The notes: generated by a model not told the origin, from the letters alone. Shown: positions 36,075 to 44,873, numbered from the stretch's first letter. The stretch: DNA of 64,000 nt from Pseudomonadota bacterium (GCA_018896025.1 JAHIND010000036.1:31702-95701), one strand, 5' to 3'. Made by a program: numbers and translations.

Positions 36075-37388
36075 TCATCGCACCCAAAGATTGGGCAGCC
36101 ACAGCACGATCTCGGGGAACAACATGAGTATGGCCATGCACACCGCCTGCACCGCCACGAAGGGCAGGATCGCCTTGTAGATGTCCACCATGGTCACCCC
36201 CGGTGGAGCGATGGCCTTCATGTAGAAAAGGTTGAAGCCGAAGGGCGGGGTCAGGTAGGCCATTTCCATGTTCACGATGAACAGGACGCCGAACCACACC
36301 GGGTCGAAGCCCAGCGATTTGACCAGGGGCACGAAGACCGGGGTGCAGATCATGATGATGGCCCCAGGGTCTAAAAGCATACCCAGCACGAAGAAGGAAA
36401 GCTGAATGCCCAACAGGACCATCCAGCGGCCCACCGGCAGGGCGTCCACCACCTGCTTGATGAAATCCACCGCCCCGATGGCCGTGTACAGGGAGGCGAA
36501 ACAGCTTCCACCGATGATGATCCAAACCACCATGCAGGAAAGGCGCAAGGATTCGAAGCCGGCCTCCTGGAACACCCGCCAGCTCAGGCTGCCCACGGCG
36601 GCGGCGCAAATGAGCGCGCCCACCGCGCCGATGGCCGCCGCCTCGGTGGGGGTGGCCAGGCCCCAGAAAATGGTTCCCAGCACCGCCAGGATCAGGGCGA
36701 CCGGCAGGGCCACCGCCCTGAGGGCCAGAATTCTCTCGCGCCAGGAGGGCAACTCGTGGCGGGGGATGGCCGGGCCCATCTTGGGGTCCAGCAGGCAGCG
36801 GATGAGGATATAGAGAATGAACAGGCCGCCCAGCAAAAGGCCCGGCAAAATGCCGCCCGCGAACATGGCCCCCACCGACTCCCCCGCGAACAGGCTGTAG
36901 ACGATCATCAGTACGCTGGGGGGTATGAGGATGCCCAGGGCCCCACCGGCGCTGATGGAGCCCATGACCATCTTCTTGTCATAGCCCCGGTTGAGCATGG
37001 AGGGTATGGCGATGAGACCCATGCTCACCGTGGCCGCCCCGCTGGTGCCGGTCATGGCGGCGAAGAACATGCAGATGATGACCGTGCCCACCGCCAGGCC
37101 ACCCCGGATGCCGCCCACCCACTTGTAGACCATCTCGTAGAGGGCGCCGGCCAAGCCTGATTTTTGCAGCACCACCCCCATGAAGATGAACAGGGGTATG
37201 CCCGAAAGGATAAAATTTTGCGACACCCCCAGGGCGTTGCTGGCCATGGCCATGAGGGCGTTGGGCCCCCACATGAAGTAGGTGAAGATGACCGCCACGG
37301 CCCCCAGCACGAAGGCCAGGGGCAGGCCCGTGGTCAACAGCACGACCAGGGCCGCGAAAAGCAGCAGGGTGGTGTAGCCCACGTCCAT
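36075..37388 (-). CDS. dctM: TRAP transporter large permease (DctM)
   Basis: This 437-residue permease has about 12 helices and is the ion-coupled channel part of a tripartite ATP-independent periplasmic transporter. DctM features include PLAFVLGAVAVIF near the N-terminus, GTSGAATVSMGLIAIPSM and GILIPPSVLMIVYSLFAGES in the middle, and TPPFGFNLFYMKAI near the end. It overlaps the small-permease stop by one base, as is usual for dctQM pairs. The system imports an organic acid using a sodium or proton gradient. Confidence 0.92.
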   Translation of the reverse strand: MDVGYTTLLLFAALVVLLTTGLPLAFVLGAVAVIFTYFMWGPNALMAMASNALGVSQNFILSGIPLFIFMGVVLQKSGLAGALYEMVYKWVGGIRGGLAVGTVIICMFFAAMTGTSGAATVSMGLIAIPSMLNRGYDKKMVMGSISAGGALGILIPPSVLMIVYSLFAGESVGAMFAGGILPGLLLGGLFILYILIRCLLDPKMGPAIPRHELPSWRERILALRAVALPVALILAVLGTIFWGLATPTEAAAIGAVGALICAAAVGSLSWRVFQEAGFESLRLSCMVVWIIIGGSCFASLYTAIGAVDFIKQVVDALPVGRWMVLLGIQLSFFVLGMLLDPGAIIMICTPVFVPLVKSLGFDPVWFGVLFIVNMEMAYLTPPFGFNLFYMKAIAPPGVTMVDIYKAILPFVAVQAVCMAILMLFPEIVLWLPNLWVR

Positions 37389-37885
37389 CAGTCTTCATCC
37401 CCCATGAGGGTGCCGATGTCCCGGGCCAGCTTGGCCACCCCCTGCAGAAGCAGCAACAGGGCTCCCAGGGGCAGCATGAGTTTGAAGGGGTATAGGGGCG
37501 GGCCCCACTGGGTGGAGTCGTGCTCCACCAGGGAGAGCGACCGCCAGGCCATTTCCCAGCCTTTCCAAAGAAGCACACCCATGAAGACCAGAAATAACGG
37601 GAAGGTGCAGATGCTCATGATGGCCCGTCCGCGCACGGACAGGCGATTATAGACGATGTCCATGTTCACGTGACCCCCCAGGTGCAGGGTGTAGGCCCCG
37701 CCCAGCAGGATGAACACGCCGAAAAGCATGGAGGAGAGTTCACAGGCCCATATGGTTGGGGCGTTGAACACGTAACGTGCCACCACTTCGTAGACTTCCA
37801 CCAGGGCTAGAATGGGGATGAGATACGCGACCGCGCGGCCGATATGGTCGCTCAGGCTATCGATCCTGGCCAACAGCTTGCGCAT
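37388..37885 (-). CDS. dctQ: TRAP transporter small permease (DctQ)
   Basis: This 165-residue membrane protein has four helices and is the small subunit of the TRAP transporter. The segment FILLGGAYTLHLGGHVNMDIVY, read in part as LGGAYTLHLGGHV, is the hallmark of DctQ. It lies between dctP and dctM, coupled to the latter by a one-base overlap. A strong intercistronic stem-loop separates it from dctP and probably lets the binding protein be made in excess. Confidence 0.9.
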   Translation of the reverse strand: MRKLLARIDSLSDHIGRAVAYLIPILALVEVYEVVARYVFNAPTIWACELSSMLFGVFILLGGAYTLHLGGHVNMDIVYNRLSVRGRAIMSICTFPLFLVFMGVLLWKGWEMAWRSLSLVEHDSTQWGPPLYPFKLMLPLGALLLLLQGVAKLARDIGTLMGDED

Positions 37886-37908
37886 CTTGGCGCTGCTCCT
37901 TAAGGATT

Positions 37909-37945
37909 GGCGGCAGGCGGTGGTATCACCCGCCCGCCTGCCGCC
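37909..37945 (-). promoter_or_regulatory. Intercistronic stem-loop between dctP and dctQ
   Basis: A perfect 12-bp inverted repeat (GGCGGCAGGCGG and CCGCCTGCCGCC) lies just after the dctP stop and before dctQ, without a U-run. Its place fits mRNA stabilisation of dctP or partial termination. Confidence 0.6.
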
Positions 37946-37958
37946 CGGCTACATTTTG

Positions 37959-38990
37959 CTATTTGGCGGGCCTGCCCAATTCATCCAGGTATCCGTAGAA
38001 CAGCTCGAAGGCCTTCTTGCTCAGAGGGTCCGGGTTCTGGGCCATTTGGGCCCACATCTCCTGGGCCGCCTGGCGCATCTTGGCCAATTCGGCCTCGGGC
38101 ACCTGGTTGACCTTCACCTTCCACTTCTTTTGCATATCATTGAGGGCGAACTCGCAGCGCACCCTGGTGTCGGTGTGCACCAGGCTGCCCGCACCCAGGG
38201 CCGCACCCTGGAAGATGGCCTTTTGCACCGGGGTGAGCTTCTTCCAGGTGTCCAGGTTGACCCACAGCACGTTCCAGGAGCCCACCACCGGCTCGGGCTT
38301 CATGTAGTTCTTGAGCACCTCATGCAGCTTCAGCTCGTACATGGGAAAGGCGTCGCCCCAGTGGGCTCCGTCCACCACGCCGGTGGACAGGGCGGTGTAG
38401 AGTTCGCCGCCGGGGATGTAGGTGGTGGACACGCCCAGCTTGCTCAGCCACTTTTGCATGGTGCCGTAGGCGCGCACCTTCATGCCCTTGAGGTCCGCGG
38501 CCTTCATGATGGGCTTGTTGGTCATGAGCCCCACGTTGAAGGGCTCGTAGGGGATCACGTAGACGTTGTACTTTTCATACCCCTTGCGCAGCAGCTCTAG
38601 GTAGCCCTTCTGGTACATGAAGTAGGAAGCCTCGGAGTTGTCCCTGAAGGCGAAAGGCAGGCCCTGGGCGAGCTCACTCACCGGCACCAGTTTGTACTGA
38701 TAGCCCTCGGCCACGGTGGCCATGTCCAGGGTGCCGTTGCCCACCGCCTCCAAGAGCTGCTTGGTGGGGACCAGGCTGTCGGCCGGGTGCAGGGCGATCT
38801 TGATTTCGCCGCCGGTCATCTGGGCGATCATTTCTATGACCTTGCCCACGGTGCGCTTGGCCTGCTCCGGCGGCATGTGGCTCTGCAAGCGCAGGTTCAT
38901 TCCCGCCTGGGCCGCGCCCAGCCATGGCCCCCCCAGCAACGCCAGGCACATCGCCAACATCGGCAGGCATCGGATCAATTTCCTCGGCAT
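37959..38990 (-). CDS. dctP: TRAP transporter substrate-binding protein (DctP)
   Basis: This 343-residue periplasmic solute receptor has a signal peptide (CLALLGGPWLGAAQA) followed by a DctP fold. The segment LKGMKVRAYGTMQKW holds the conserved arginine that pairs with the carboxylate of the ligand, and GVVDGAHWGDAF is the second family landmark. The ligand is therefore probably an organic acid; its identity cannot be read. It is expressed from the catabolic operon between the CoA ligase gene and dctQ. Confidence 0.92.
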   Translation of the reverse strand: MPRKLIRCLPMLAMCLALLGGPWLGAAQAGMNLRLQSHMPPEQAKRTVGKVIEMIAQMTGGEIKIALHPADSLVPTKQLLEAVGNGTLDMATVAEGYQYKLVPVSELAQGLPFAFRDNSEASYFMYQKGYLELLRKGYEKYNVYVIPYEPFNVGLMTNKPIMKAADLKGMKVRAYGTMQKWLSKLGVSTTYIPGGELYTALSTGVVDGAHWGDAFPMYELKLHEVLKNYMKPEPVVGSWNVLWVNLDTWKKLTPVQKAIFQGAALGAGSLVHTDTRVRCEFALNDMQKKWKVKVNQVPEAELAKMRQAAQEMWAQMAQNPDPLSKKAFELFYGYLDELGRPAK

Positions 38991-39034
38991 CGTTTCCCTC
39001 CCTGTGTGGTTTGCTTCGGAAATATTTCAAGCCC

Positions 39035-40693
39035 TCAAGCAGAGTCCTCTCGCTCCTTGAGCACGCGCCGCAAAATCTTCCCGGCCCCGCTCTTGGGGAG
39101 CTCTTGGCAAAAGACCATCTCTCGAGGGCGCTTATAGGCAGACAGGTTTTCCCGGCACCAATCCAGGATCTCCGGTTCGCTGACCTGGCCCACGTACTCT
39201 GGCTTGAGAATCACGAAGGCCTTGACGCTTTCGCCCCGGTATTCGTCGGGCACCCCGATCACCGCCACCTCGGCCACGGCAGGGTGGCGGTACAGCAGGT
39301 TTTCCACCTCGGCGGGAAACACGCTGAAGCCCGAGCACTTAATCAGCTCTTTTTGGCGGCCCAGGAGCTTGAGGTAGCCCCGTTCGTCCATCATGCCCAC
39401 GTCGCCGGTGTAGACCCAGCCTTCTGCAATCACCGAGTCGGTCTCCTGTGGCCGTTGCCAATAGCCGATAAAGGTGGCCGGGCCCTTGATGGCGATTTCG
39501 CCCGCCTCGCCGGGCCCCAACTCCCTGGTGCGGTCGGACAGGTCCACTATCTTCATGTCGTTGGTGTGGGGCACTCCCGCGAAACCGGGCCGGTAGCCGC
39601 CCCGCGGGGTTACCACCCCGCCATGGGAAATTGACTCGGTGAGCCCGTAGCCTTCCATGAGCATGGCGTCCGGAGCCAGTTCCTGGATGCGCTGTTGCAA
39701 TTCCACTCCGACGGGCGCGCCGCCGGTGCAGATGAAACGCAGAGAGGTGAAGTCGTAGCGGTCCAGGTCGGGCAAACCCAACAGGGCCACCAGCATGGTT
39801 GTGGCCCCCACCCAGCCGGTGACCTTCTGCTCGCTTATGGTCCGGGCCACCTGCTCGGGCACGAAACGCGACAGGACCACCAGCTTGCCGCCGCTCAGCA
39901 AGGGGGCGCACATCATGGCCAGCATTCCCATGATGTGAAAGAAGGGGGCCGCGCCCAGGTAGACGTCTTCTTTGGTATTGGCGAACCATTGGTTGATGGC
40001 CACCGATACGTAGGCCAAGGCGTGGTGGGTTATCATGGCCCCCTTGGGCAGGCCCGTTGTGCCGCCGGTGTATTGCAACAGGGCCAGGTCTTGGTGCAGG
40101 TCCAGCTCCACTCGAGGCGGCTCGGGCGAGGCCTCGGCCAGCAGGCTCTGGAAATCCAGGACGTCCGGCCAGGGCGGCCTTTTCTCGGTCACTTCCTTGG
40201 GAAGGTCATAATCCGGGCGGGTGCTACAGTACTCGCCCAGCCAGGTGACGATCACCCGCTCAAGATCCACCCGCTCGCCCAGCTTGCACACCTCGCCGTA
40301 GAGCGAGTCCGAAGCCAAGAGCATCCGGCAACCGGCGTCGTTTATCTCGTAGTCCAGCTCCGCCTGCTTGAACATGGGGTTCAAGCAAACCACCACTCCT
40401 CCGGCCCGCAACACCCCGAAGTAGCCGATGACGAACTGGGGCGAGTTTTGCAAAAACAGGCCCACCCGGTCGCCCTTGGCCAGGCCCAGACCCAGCAGGG
40501 CATTGGCGAAGCGGTCTATCTGCCGGTCAATAAAGGAATAGGTGTAGTCGTTGCCGTAAAAACTGAGCGCCGGGTGTTCGCCGTGGGCCTGGGCGGTGCG
40601 GCGCAGCAGGGCCGATATGTCCTGCTCCACGTCGAAGTGTCTAGGTACGTCCGTAGGCCAAGCATCGTGCCATCTCCTCGCGCGTTCCTGCAT
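39035..40693 (-). CDS. Acyl-CoA ligase (AMP-forming)
   Basis: This 552-residue member of the ANL superfamily activates a carboxylic acid to its CoA thioester. Motifs: P-loop LLQYTGGTTGLPKGAM, EGYGLTES (A5), WVYTGDVGMMDERGYLKLLGR (A7-A8), and catalytic lysine in PKSGAGKILRRVL (A10). All core residues are intact. Sequence resembles medium/long-chain fatty acid ligases, but substrate choice is not readable. Position next to the TRAP genes suggests that it activates the imported acid for the beta-oxidation enzymes encoded downstream. Confidence 0.9.
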   Translation of the reverse strand: MQERARRWHDAWPTDVPRHFDVEQDISALLRRTAQAHGEHPALSFYGNDYTYSFIDRQIDRFANALLGLGLAKGDRVGLFLQNSPQFVIGYFGVLRAGGVVVCLNPMFKQAELDYEINDAGCRMLLASDSLYGEVCKLGERVDLERVIVTWLGEYCSTRPDYDLPKEVTEKRPPWPDVLDFQSLLAEASPEPPRVELDLHQDLALLQYTGGTTGLPKGAMITHHALAYVSVAINQWFANTKEDVYLGAAPFFHIMGMLAMMCAPLLSGGKLVVLSRFVPEQVARTISEQKVTGWVGATTMLVALLGLPDLDRYDFTSLRFICTGGAPVGVELQQRIQELAPDAMLMEGYGLTESISHGGVVTPRGGYRPGFAGVPHTNDMKIVDLSDRTRELGPGEAGEIAIKGPATFIGYWQRPQETDSVIAEGWVYTGDVGMMDERGYLKLLGRQKELIKCSGFSVFPAEVENLLYRHPAVAEVAVIGVPDEYRGESVKAFVILKPEYVGQVSEPEILDWCRENLSAYKRPREMVFCQELPKSGAGKILRRVLKEREDSA

Positions 40694-40737
40694 TCGCCAC
40701 CCCCTCCAGCAGCTTCAGGATCAATGGGAACTCTTGT

Positions 40738-41436
40738 TCATGTCGATAGGCCCAGCCCCCGCAAGATGAACCCGGTGATGAAATCGATGTTGGCTTGCAG
40801 TTCGCTTTCTTTGAGGTTCCAGCCGCGCAGGGACAGGAAAACCATCAGGAAGGCGATCAAGTTGGCGGCGGTGTCTTTACATTGCTCATCCAGTTGCGCG
40901 CCGGGCAGGTCTGCCAGTAGCTTGCGGTAAAAGCCCACGATGTTGCGGTCGTCTATCTCCAACACCTTGCGCAGATACTTTTTGTCCAGGTATTTGCTCT
41001 CGGTGTAGATGAACAGAATCAATTCCTGGTTGCGGTGAATGAACTCCAGGGTCAGGCGCAAGGTGGTTTCCAGGCGCAGACTTGGGTCGTCGATCTCCTC
41101 GAAGCCTGAGTCCCGCAGATGTTGGAACCAAAGCTCCTGCATGTGCCGGTGCACCAGGTAGAGGATGTCGTCCTTGGAGGCGATGTAGTGGTAGAGCTGG
41201 CCCATGGACATGTTGCAGGCGGCGGCCACGTCACGGATGGAGGTGCCGTGGAATCCCTTCTGGAACATCACCCGGCAGGCCCCCTCCACGATCTGGCCCT
41301 GCTTGCGGTCGATCAACTCCTGGTCGCGGGCCGGGCTGGGCACTCCCTGCTCCTGATCCGGGGAGGACGGTGCCGGGGTGTTCGGAGCCGGGCTCGCGCC
41401 GCTTGCTTGGCTGGGCTGTCCGTTGTGCTTGGCCAT
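40738..41436 (-). CDS. TetR-family transcriptional regulator
   Basis: This 232-residue repressor has a proline/serine-rich N-terminal tail, then a TetR helix-turn-helix (GFHGTSIRDVAAACNMSMGQLYHYI in part, with FHGTSIRDVA and LYHYIASKDDIL). The C-terminal helical domain (about 100-225) would bind an effector, likely an acyl-CoA by analogy with other regulators of fatty-acid operons. It is embedded in the catabolic cluster between the HpaB/AbfD-like gene and the ligase gene. The perfect palindrome at 43798-43813 before the first gene is its best candidate operator. Confidence 0.85.
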   Translation of the reverse strand: MAKHNGQPSQASGASPAPNTPAPSSPDQEQGVPSPARDQELIDRKQGQIVEGACRVMFQKGFHGTSIRDVAAACNMSMGQLYHYIASKDDILYLVHRHMQELWFQHLRDSGFEEIDDPSLRLETTLRLTLEFIHRNQELILFIYTESKYLDKKYLRKVLEIDDRNIVGFYRKLLADLPGAQLDEQCKDTAANLIAFLMVFLSLRGWNLKESELQANIDFITGFILRGLGLST

Positions 41437-41444
41437 GACTCGCC

Positions 41445-42935
41445 TTAAATCGCCGGGGGAAATTCGGGCAATTGGCTATAGATGGGGTCATGGCTGCCGT
41501 CGTTGATGCGCGCGGCGCGCTTGGCGGCGGCCTTGTAGCGATCGAACTCGGCCAGGGCATGAATGGACAGACGCTGGGCGGCCAGGGAGCCCTCGGCGTG
41601 CAGGGTAATGACGTCCTCGTAGGAGGAGCCAAGGTCCCTTATGAATTTGATGAGGCGCAGGCGGTGCTCGGTGGGTATGCCCTCCTTGCCGCCCAGGTAC
41701 TTCTCGATGTAGTCGTGGGTCTCGGGGTTATAGTAATCCGCCGCCGCCGGGGCGGTGGCCACGATCCCCCCGGCGATGTCCTGGAGGTATTTGGTGCCCT
41801 GGTGCCAGTTGTCGGCGAAATAGAGTTTGGCGATGTTGGCGATCATGGGGTTGGGATAGACCAGGCCGGATTCCGTCTCCAAGGCGCAGTGCTCGCAGGC
41901 GGCGCGACCCAGCACCTCGGTGGCCTCGGCGTAGTTGGCCAGCCAGGTGAGCTTTTCACGGATGTGGGCCACGTGCTCCACGTTGTTGTATTCGGCCATC
42001 AGGGCCGCCGCCCCGGCCAACAGCTCCAGCTCCACCGCTTTGTAGGTTTCGGCGCTGAGGCGGTGAAAGTTGCCGAACATGTGCGCGATGTGCCCGGCGA
42101 ACTTCCATTCGCCCTTCAGAAAGATTCGCTCGTTGGGGATGAACACGTCGTCGAAGATCACCATGGCGTCGTTTATGTACACGCTGGCGCTCAGGGGATA
42201 GTCGAAGAAGTTACCCGGCTCCTTCATTTCCGGCTCGGCGGAGATGAAGGAAAGGCCCTTGGCGTTGGCCGGCACCCCGAAGGAGACCGCGTAGTCCTTG
42301 TCGTCTTCCTTCATGGCCCGGCAGGGCACCACGATCAACTCGTTGGAAAGGGGTGCCTCGCTGATGTGGGCCTTGGCCCCCCGCACCACGATGCCGTCCT
42401 TGCGCTCCTCCACGATGTGTACATAATAGTCCTGGTGAGGCTTTTGCTTGGAGGGTGCCAGGCTGCGGTCGCCCTTGACGTCGGTCATGGCCAGGGCCAG
42501 GCTGGCGTCGTTTTCCTGGAGAAAGCGGCGATAGGACTCCACGTTGTCGGCGTAGTGGGTGCCCATGGCCCGGTCCACCCGGGGGGCCACCACGGTGACC
42601 GCGTTGAGTCCGTCCTTGCCCACGAACTTGGCCCCCGAGGGCTTGCCGAAACACACCCGGCCCCACAACTTTACGATTTCCCGCAGGCGCATCAGGTCGT
42701 CGCGGGTCTTCTGGGCCTTGAACACGAAGCTGACCCGCTCGCCCTGCTCATTTAAGTCGGTGACTAGGTCCTGGTACTTGGGGTCCTGCTGCATCACGTA
42801 ATCCATGGCCATCCACTTTATGCATATCTGCAGGATGGGGTCCTGGGTCACGTCCGGGACGCGTTTGCCCATCAGATAAACCACGCGGCCGTCCCGCAAG
42901 CTTTCAACGTATTGTTGAGGCGTCCTAAGAGCCAT
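41445..42935 (-). CDS. 4-hydroxyphenylacetate 3-hydroxylase / 4-hydroxybutyryl-CoA dehydratase family flavoprotein
   Basis: This 496-residue protein belongs to the family containing HpaB monooxygenase and the [4Fe-4S] flavoenzyme 4-hydroxybutyryl-CoA dehydratase (AbfD). FAD-binding and fold landmarks are present (FVFKAQKTRDDLM, HISEAPLSNELIVVP, VYINDAMVIFDDVFIPNER). Of the four cluster ligands known in AbfD, two seem kept (C95, H291) and two changed (P99 and Y298 at the other cysteine positions), so it may lack the iron-sulfur cluster. It acts perhaps as dehydratase, isomerase or hydroxylase of the imported acid. ATG 42935 has AGGAGGAAG upstream and overlaps the SDR stop by 11 bases. Confidence 0.8.
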   Translation of the reverse strand: MALRTPQQYVESLRDGRVVYLMGKRVPDVTQDPILQICIKWMAMDYVMQQDPKYQDLVTDLNEQGERVSFVFKAQKTRDDLMRLREIVKLWGRVCFGKPSGAKFVGKDGLNAVTVVAPRVDRAMGTHYADNVESYRRFLQENDASLALAMTDVKGDRSLAPSKQKPHQDYYVHIVEERKDGIVVRGAKAHISEAPLSNELIVVPCRAMKEDDKDYAVSFGVPANAKGLSFISAEPEMKEPGNFFDYPLSASVYINDAMVIFDDVFIPNERIFLKGEWKFAGHIAHMFGNFHRLSAETYKAVELELLAGAAALMAEYNNVEHVAHIREKLTWLANYAEATEVLGRAACEHCALETESGLVYPNPMIANIAKLYFADNWHQGTKYLQDIAGGIVATAPAAADYYNPETHDYIEKYLGGKEGIPTEHRLRLIKFIRDLGSSYEDVITLHAEGSLAAQRLSIHALAEFDRYKAAAKRAARINDGSHDPIYSQLPEFPPAI

Positions 42936-43755
42936 GCGGCCTTCCTCCTTCAGGTTGTGGGTTGGGGGATAGTTGCAAGCCATGCCAGGCGAAGTATTCG
43001 TCGTCGGTGGCCACCACGCCGCTCACCGACCCGGAGCTTTGCCGGGCCAGGAAAAGGGCGCAGGCCACCATGCGCGCTGGGGAGGTCCAGCCCTGGCGTT
43101 CCTCTTCAGAAGACCAAAGGCGCATCCCCTCGCTGTCCACCACCTTGACCGGCTTGAGTGCGTTCACCGCCACACCGTGGCACCCCGCCTCGCTGGCCAG
43201 GCCCCAGGTCAGGCGGTCCAGCCCGGCCTTGGCCACGCCGTAGGCCACGCCGGTGTCGACCATGCCCTTGTCCCGATCGTTGGCGGCCAGGGAGGAGATG
43301 TTAATGATGCTGCCGCTGCCCTGGCGGATCATGTGGGGGAGCACCGCTTGGGAGCAGAGAAAGGCACCGGTGAGGTTGACCCGCAAAACCAGATCCCAGC
43401 GCTTCAGCGGGGTTTCCAAGATGGACCGGCCAAAGGCCACCCCCGCGTTGTTCACCAGCACGTCGATCCTGCCGAAGGCCTCGATCACCCGTGAAACCAT
43501 GTTTTGCACCGAAGCCTCGTCGGTGACGTCGCAGGGAACAGCCAGCCCCTGGGAGTTCTGGGCTTGGATGGTCTCCACCGTCTCGTGGATGGTGCCGGGA
43601 AGGTCGGCTCTGACTTGGTTCTCGCTACGGGCCGCGACCGCCACTTTGGCACCTTGGGCGGCGAAACCCAGGGCGATGGCCTTGCCGATGCCCCGACTGG
43701 CTCCGGTGACGATGGCCACCTTACCCTTTAGCTGGTCATCCGAAGAAAGCGGCAT
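42925..43755 (-). CDS. Short-chain dehydrogenase/reductase (SDR)
   Basis: This 276-residue classical SDR uses NAD(P). The cofactor motif is VTGASRGIGKAIAL, the structural motif LVNNAGVAFG, and the catalytic tyrosine/lysine pair is YGVAK, with serine in IINISSLAAN. Function is oxidation or reduction of a hydroxy/keto group, perhaps a 3-hydroxyacyl-CoA in this context. It is the promoter-proximal gene of the 14-kb catabolic cluster, preceded by the palindromic operator. Confidence 0.88.
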   Translation of the reverse strand: MPLSSDDQLKGKVAIVTGASRGIGKAIALGFAAQGAKVAVAARSENQVRADLPGTIHETVETIQAQNSQGLAVPCDVTDEASVQNMVSRVIEAFGRIDVLVNNAGVAFGRSILETPLKRWDLVLRVNLTGAFLCSQAVLPHMIRQGSGSIINISSLAANDRDKGMVDTGVAYGVAKAGLDRLTWGLASEAGCHGVAVNALKPVKVVDSEGMRLWSSEEERQGWTSPARMVACALFLARQSSGSVSGVVATDDEYFAWHGLQLSPNPQPEGGRPHGS

Positions 43756-43797
43756 GGCTCCTGAACCCCAGTCGGCGCGATTAGGTTTAACTATTTA

Positions 43798-43813
43798 TAG
43801 AGCGAGCGCTCTA
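43798..43813. promoter_or_regulatory. Perfect palindromic operator upstream of the catabolic cluster
   Basis: TAGAGCG-AG-CGCTCTA is a perfect 7+2+7 inverted repeat 42 bases before the SDR start. Size and symmetry suit a TetR-family dimer, and the cluster encodes one TetR regulator. Confidence 0.7.
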
Positions 43814-44308
43814 TTTGTTGGTTAAGACATTAACTAACCGGCGATTAAAATGTCAAGCACAGTTTTTCAGAAAAGCCGATTTTTTAGCCCGGCTTGCTTG
43901 CAATAAGTATAAGAGCCTTATTTTACGTTAATTAATTGCCGTGGTCGGCGTAGGGCTCTAAGCCGGGTGGTGAAAAGCCACTTGGGGTGAAAATACTTTC
44001 AGCAGTACGGCCGTAAAGTGCACACATCAGTTGGAGCGGACATTGGATTTAGAAATTGATGTTTTGCCAAGCAGGATCCATCGCTCGGGTGGTATCGCCC
44101 ATGACGGCTTGCATTTTCTATGCTCACTGGGGCCTACGGGATGCAGCTAAAGAAGTAGCCGACTATTTCCACTCCACAACATGTCTATATATTTTTCATT
44201 GCGGGTGCAGTGTGCACATCAGGCGAGCGCAGATTGCCGATGTTCTGCTAGGCATACTAATGCCCCCTAGCCAGCATCGCCTCCCTCATCTAGGCCCAAA
44301 ATCCTAAC
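43814..44308. other. Intergenic, AT-rich
   Basis: About 500 bases upstream of the catabolic cluster. It holds the promoter side of the operator and no gene I can support; the 83-residue track ORF at 44056 has no ribosome site or family signal. Confidence 0.4.
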
Positions 44309-44650
44309 TTAAAAATTGGACCGGGTTAAGGGGGGCAGGTCATCCTCATCTGGCCAGGGCAGGATCTCCAAAGTGATGGCCATCTCCCCGGCCGCCGCCG
44401 CCAGGCCGAAACGCCGGGCGGCCAGCTTGACCTGGCCGTCCGCAGTGTGGGGGGTAGGTCTGGGCGGTGAAGCTTTCCCGATAATTGCGGATGGTTTCTG
44501 ACAGCTCCTGGGCATCTGCCTGGCAGATGGCATCCAGGAAGCTCCTGATGGCATGGCCGTAATGCATGCCGGCCGCCTGGCGCAGATGATCGGCCAGGGC
44601 GGCCGGGATGTCCTTACGGCCGGCACAATCCATTATCGCCCCGCAGCAGA
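44309..44650 (-). pseudogene. Fragment of a DUF927-type (plasmid/phage helicase-like) gene
   Basis: The minus strand encodes the C-terminal region of a DUF927-like protein in two frames. One gives DIPAALADHLRQAAGMHYGH and LDAICQADAQELSETIRNY; after a shift near 44445 the other gives QVKLAARRFGLAAAAGEMAI. ARRFxLxAAAGE is a typical DUF927 C-terminal motif. The N-terminus is missing, replaced by IS3 debris. DUF927 proteins belong to mobile-element replication modules, so this is a scar of an older element. Confidence 0.5.
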
Positions 44651-44832
44651 TAGGGGTAGATATTGTGTCCCGGCTTGGGCTTGGAGGTGTTGGACTCCCC
44701 ATAGACAGGGGTGAGCCCCATCTTGCGCATCAGCCATCCAGCTTCCTCTCTCCGCATCAAAGGGTATGGATCTAATAGCGAGGAACACCTACCACCCCGT
44801 TTCATCTGCTTCCTATATGCTTCCTGTAACAA
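44651..44832 (-). pseudogene. IS3-family transposase fragment
   Basis: A minus-strand frame reads EAGWLMRKMGLTPVYGESNT then SKPKPGHNIYPYLLRG, which is the conserved zone before the DDE domain in IS3-family OrfB proteins. Both sides of the transposase are missing, and DUF927-like sequence follows directly. Confidence 0.65.
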
Positions 44833-44865
44833 AAAAAGAGGTTAGCCCTGTCGAGCTAACCTCTT
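44831..44865 (-). terminator. Intrinsic terminator of tRNA-Phe
   Basis: On the minus strand, nine bases after the tRNA 3' end, an 11-bp perfect stem (AAGAGGTTAGC and GCTAACCTCTT, 8-base loop) is followed directly by a run of T. This is a strong rho-independent terminator. Confidence 0.85.
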
Positions 44866-44873
44866 GATATCTT

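Noticed and set aside
41445-42935. Naming the gene abfD (4-hydroxybutyryl-CoA dehydratase)
   Set aside because: Two of the four known cluster ligands are changed, and no other 4-hydroxybutyrate gene is nearby.
44056-44307. 83-residue ORF in the intergenic region
   Set aside because: No ribosome site, odd composition and no resemblance to a known family.
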